Positions 21,054 through 23,594 of a stretch of 23,594 nt of DNA are shown here, in pieces. Origin of the DNA: CAYRVX01 sp964642165 (lineage in GTDB: Bacteria; Planctomycetota; Phycisphaerae; SM23-33); the NCBI GenBank assembly GCA_964642165.1, contig CAZXOC010000092.1:1-23594 (forward strand), read 5' to 3'. A program made the translations under genes and the position numbers. A model generated the notes under the pieces. That model made no database searches. It had not been told where the DNA came from and was given only the letters and a program-made list of their open reading frames with translations. How positions within the stretch are numbered: the stretch's first letter is position 1; each line of letters opens with the position of its first letter.

Positions 21054-23594
21054 ATGGATCTCTCGTTGGCGACATGTCCGCCCGCGCCCGGCGCGCTGGG
21101 CGTGGTGCCCGTGCTGATCGGCCCGCTCCAGGCGCTGTTGGCGATCCTGTGGTACCTGATCCCGGCGATCGCCGTGGCGCTGGCCGGGGCGCTGCTGGCG
21201 TTGTTCCGGCCTCGCACGCTGGTCGCCCTGGCGCGCCTGCTCTGGCGGCTGAAGCTGTGGGTGATGGTCCTGGCCGCCGGGGTGGCGGGCTTCCTCGTCG
21301 CGACGACGCTGCTGTGGCCCTCGGGCGGCGCGGCCCTGGGGGCGGGCGGAGCGGTGCAGGGCCACTGGCCCCTGTTCCGCGGCGGCCTGGCGCGGCGAGG
21401 CGCGGCGGAGGGGGACATCGGCCCGTCGCGCGGCGGCGTCAACTGGGCGCGAAGCGCGGGCGAGGAGTGGTTCTTCTCCTCGCCGGCCGTCGCCGGCAGG
21501 CGCGTCTACGTCGCCTCGGCCCTGGTCACGCCGTTCGACAGCAAGAACGGCACCGGCCGCGTCTACTGCTTCGACGCCGACACGGGTGCCGTCGCCTGGG
21601 TCGCCGAGCCGCAGTTCGACAGCGGCTACGAGACGTACCGCGCGACGTTCGCCTCGCCGGCGGTGCACGGGGAGCACCTGGTGTGCGGCGAGGGGCTTCA
21701 CTACGCCGCCGGGGCGCGGGTGATCTGCCTCGACGCGCGAACGGGGCGGCTCCGCTGGAGCGTCAGGACGGCCAGCCACGTCGAGTGCACCCCCGTGATC
21801 GCCGAGGTCCGCGCCGGCGGCAAGACCGAAACGCGCGTCTTCGTGGGCGCCGGCGACGACGGGTACTACTGCCTGGACCTGGCGACGGGCCGGCAGCGCT
21901 GGCACCTGCCGGGCAGGGACTATCCCGACGCCGAGACGTCGCTGGCCGTCCACGACGGCAAGGTCTACGCCGGCCTGGGCAACGGCGGCAAGGCGCTCTG
22001 CGTGATCGACGCCGTCGACGGGCGCGAGCTGGCCCGCGTCCCCACGCCGTACGCCGTGTTCAGCCCGCCGGCCATCGCCGACGGCAAGCTCTACGTCGGC
22101 ATGGGCAACGGCGACTTCGTCGACGCCGGCTCGCCCCCCGCGGGAGAGGTCTGGTGCCTCGACCTGGCGAAGCTGGGCGCCCACGCCGGCGGGTCGATCC
22201 AGCCCGACTGGCGGATCCGCCTCGGCGGGACGGTGCTCGGGGCCGTCGCCGTCGCGGGCGAGCGGATCTACTTCGCCGACGCCGCGGGCACGGTCCACGC
22301 CGCCGACCGGCGCACCGGGCAGGTGGTCGCCACGTTCCAGGCCCACGCGCCGGTGTACGCCTCCCCGGCCGTCACCGCCCGCCACGTCTACGTCATCACC
22401 GAGACGGGCATGCTCTACGGCCTGGACCGCGAGACGCTGGAGCCGGCCTGGGAGTACAAGGTCGGCTCGGCGCCGCGGTGCATCTCGTCGCCGGCGGTGG
22501 CCGGCGGGCGCGTGTACGTGGGCACGCAGGCCGACGGCTTCGTCTGCGTCGGCGCGCCCGGCGAGGCCAAGGCACCGATCTGGTCGGGGCGCCTCGGCGG
22601 GCCGGCCACCGGCGGCAACCCCTTCGGCTCCCCGCCGCCGGCGCTGGGCGACTTCCGCTGGCAGTACCCGCCCGACCAGGAGGGCGAGAGCAGCGACGCC
22701 ATCGTGGCCGCCCCGCCGGGCGTCATGGGCGAGAGGCTCCTCGTGCCGCTGGCCGGGGGCAAGGGCGCCGGCAAGAGAGGGCTGGCCTGCCTGCCGGCTC
22801 ACGGCAGCGCCGACAAGGCGCCCAAGCCGCGATGGCTCTACGAGACGCCCCACGGCGTTCGCCGCTCGCCCGCGGCCGTGGGAGCCCTGGCCTTCTGCGT
22901 CGACGGGCGCGCCGGCGACGCCAACCGGCACCTGCACGGCGTGGCGCTGGCCGACGGCACGCCGCGCTGGAAGGCGACCGTCAGCCCGGAGGCGACCGGG
23001 GCGTTCCTGGCCACGCCGTCGGGGCTGCTGATCCAGGACGAGCCCGGCAGCCTGTCCTGCTACGACCTGGGCGGGCGGCGGCGTTGGCGGCGCGCGGCCC
23101 ACGGGCGCATGGACCACGCCCCGGCGATCGCCCACGCGATGGTGATCGTCGCGACGGCCGAGCCGGCGGCGATGTCGGCCCTGGACCGGCCGACCGGGGC
23201 CGAACTGTGGCGAATCGCCCTGCCCGAGCCGCCGACGGCCGCTCCGTGGGTCGACAGGGGCCGCATCCTCCTTGCCACGAAGCGAGGCCTGGAGGCCCGC
23301 AGCCTGCTGGATGGCCGGCCCCTGCCACCCGAGCTCTGGAAGATGGCCGGCGGGGGCGTCTCCGGGGACGTCGTGGCCGACAGCGCGCGCGTGGCCTTCG
23401 TCAATGCCCGCGGCGAACTGGTGGTGCTGACCCGCCTCGACGGGCGGCTGGCGCTGCGGCCGCTTGCGGGCGCGCAGGTCGGCTCGACACCCCTGCTGGG
23501 CGGGGGCCGGGCGCTCTATGCGGCCGCGGACGGGAAGGTCATGGCCGTGTCGCTGAGCCCGGCCGGGAAGGGCGACGAACCGCCGAGCACGGGC
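21054..23594 (+). CDS. Membrane-anchored PQQ-like beta-propeller protein (3' end outside window)
   Basis: 847 codons are open to the last base with no stop, so the C-terminus lies beyond the window. The ATG at 21054 is the first start after an in-frame TAG at 21045, with AGGA just upstream. Two hydrophobic helices (about 22-51 and 68-88) anchor the N-terminus; the rest is probably periplasmic. From about residue 104 (HWPLFRGG) the chain is made of PQQ-type blades: repeated SSPAV/ASPAV + RVYV + DxxTG units such as CFDADTGAVAW, CLDARTGRLRW and CLDLATGRQRW, continuing to about residue 830. The repeats resemble quinoprotein dehydrogenases and BamB-like scaffolds, but I see no clear quinone or calcium ligands, so a binding or scaffold role is likelier than an enzyme. 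Confidence 0.88.
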   Translation, partial: MDLSLATCPPAPGALGVVPVLIGPLQALLAILWYLIPAIAVALAGALLALFRPRTLVALARLLWRLKLWVMVLAAGVAGFLVATTLLWPSGGAALGAGGAVQGHWPLFRGGLARRGAAEGDIGPSRGGVNWARSAGEEWFFSSPAVAGRRVYVASALVTPFDSKNGTGRVYCFDADTGAVAWVAEPQFDSGYETYRATFASPAVHGEHLVCGEGLHYAAGARVICLDARTGRLRWSVRTASHVECTPVIAEVRAGGKTETRVFVGAGDDGYYCLDLATGRQRWHLPGRDYPDAETSLAVHDGKVYAGLGNGGKALCVIDAVDGRELARVPTPYAVFSPPAIADGKLYVGMGNGDFVDAGSPPAGEVWCLDLAKLGAHAGGSIQPDWRIRLGGTVLGAVAVAGERIYFADAAGTVHAADRRTGQVVATFQAHAPVYASPAVTARHVYVITETGMLYGLDRETLEPAWEYKVGSAPRCISSPAVAGGRVYVGTQADGFVCVGAPGEAKAPIWSGRLGGPATGGNPFGSPPPALGDFRWQYPPDQEGESSDAIVAAPPGVMGERLLVPLAGGKGAGKRGLACLPAHGSADKAPKPRWLYETPHGVRRSPAAVGALAFCVDGRAGDANRHLHGVALADGTPRWKATVSPEATGAFLATPSGLLIQDEPGSLSCYDLGGRRRWRRAAHGRMDHAPAIAHAMVIVATAEPAAMSALDRPTGAELWRIALPEPPTAAPWVDRGRILLATKRGLEARSLLDGRPLPPELWKMAGGGVSGDVVADSARVAFVNARGELVVLTRLDGRLALRPLAGAQVGSTPLLGGGRALYAAADGKVMAVSLSPAGKGDEPPSTG

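Noticed and set aside
20754..23135. 793-codon minus-strand frame opposite the PQQ-like protein.
   Set aside because: Arg/Gly/Ala-rich translation with no motif; the plus-strand frame shows regular propeller blades.

Overview
The window is a roughly 70% GC stretch of chromosome. Its gene content points to the Planctomycetota, probably a Phycisphaerae-like or related uncultured lineage. The pointers are a DUF1080 protein, a double-zinc-ribbon/toroid/DUF4159 protein, short HEAT-like secreted proteins, a Tat-exported Gfo/Idh/MocA oxidoreductase, a PQQ-type beta-propeller with N-terminal membrane anchors, a DUF4832-type barrel protein and a RAYT-type transposase. The taxon is inferred from family content only; there is no rRNA here.

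Layout. Bases 1-1310 hold no intact gene. They are a graveyard of small elements: short direct and inverted repeats (6-49), a perfect 17-nt palindrome (122-138), a nested inverted-repeat element (152-275) and, on the minus strand, an internally deleted group II intron (598 to about 1200). The intron keeps domains V/VI and only the first codons of its reverse transcriptase. A tRNA-Arg(CCG) with its own promoter follows (1328-1445, minus). Then comes a plus-strand run: ispG (isoprenoid synthesis), a secreted DUF4832-like barrel protein and a 1621-residue multidomain secreted carbohydrate-active-looking protein (1542-9054). Convergent to these is a minus-strand pair: a secreted GH13 amylase fused to a GH20-type barrel (9098-11500), and upstream of it a membrane-anchored zinc-ribbon/toroid/tandem DUF4159 protein (11665-14244). 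Between them lies a 55-codon gene relic whose stop overlaps the amylase start.

From 14449 two plus-strand exported proteins follow (DUF1080, then a HEAT/TPR-like protein). They face a minus-strand set: RAYT transposase, a second HEAT-like exported protein and a GNAT acetyltransferase (19324-17051). A Tat-exported Gfo/Idh/MocA oxidoreductase (minus, 20784-19429) is divergent from a membrane-anchored PQQ-like propeller protein (plus, from 21054) that runs off the right edge.

How the genes may work together. Apart from ispG, the tRNA, the GNAT and the mobile elements, nearly every product carries an export signal or membrane anchor. Several are sugar-related (DUF4832-like barrel, giant modular protein, GH13-GH20 fusion, DUF1080, Gfo/Idh/MocA). 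The simplest reading is a cell-envelope or extracellular glycan-handling neighbourhood rather than one tight operon. The strongest leads are the GH13-GH20 fusion, the coupled-stop gene relic, the modular protein with a threefold repeat, a RAYT with Phe where the nucleophilic Tyr is expected, and the collapsed group II intron. I see no CRISPR array, rRNA, prophage, toxin-antitoxin pair or recognisable defence system.
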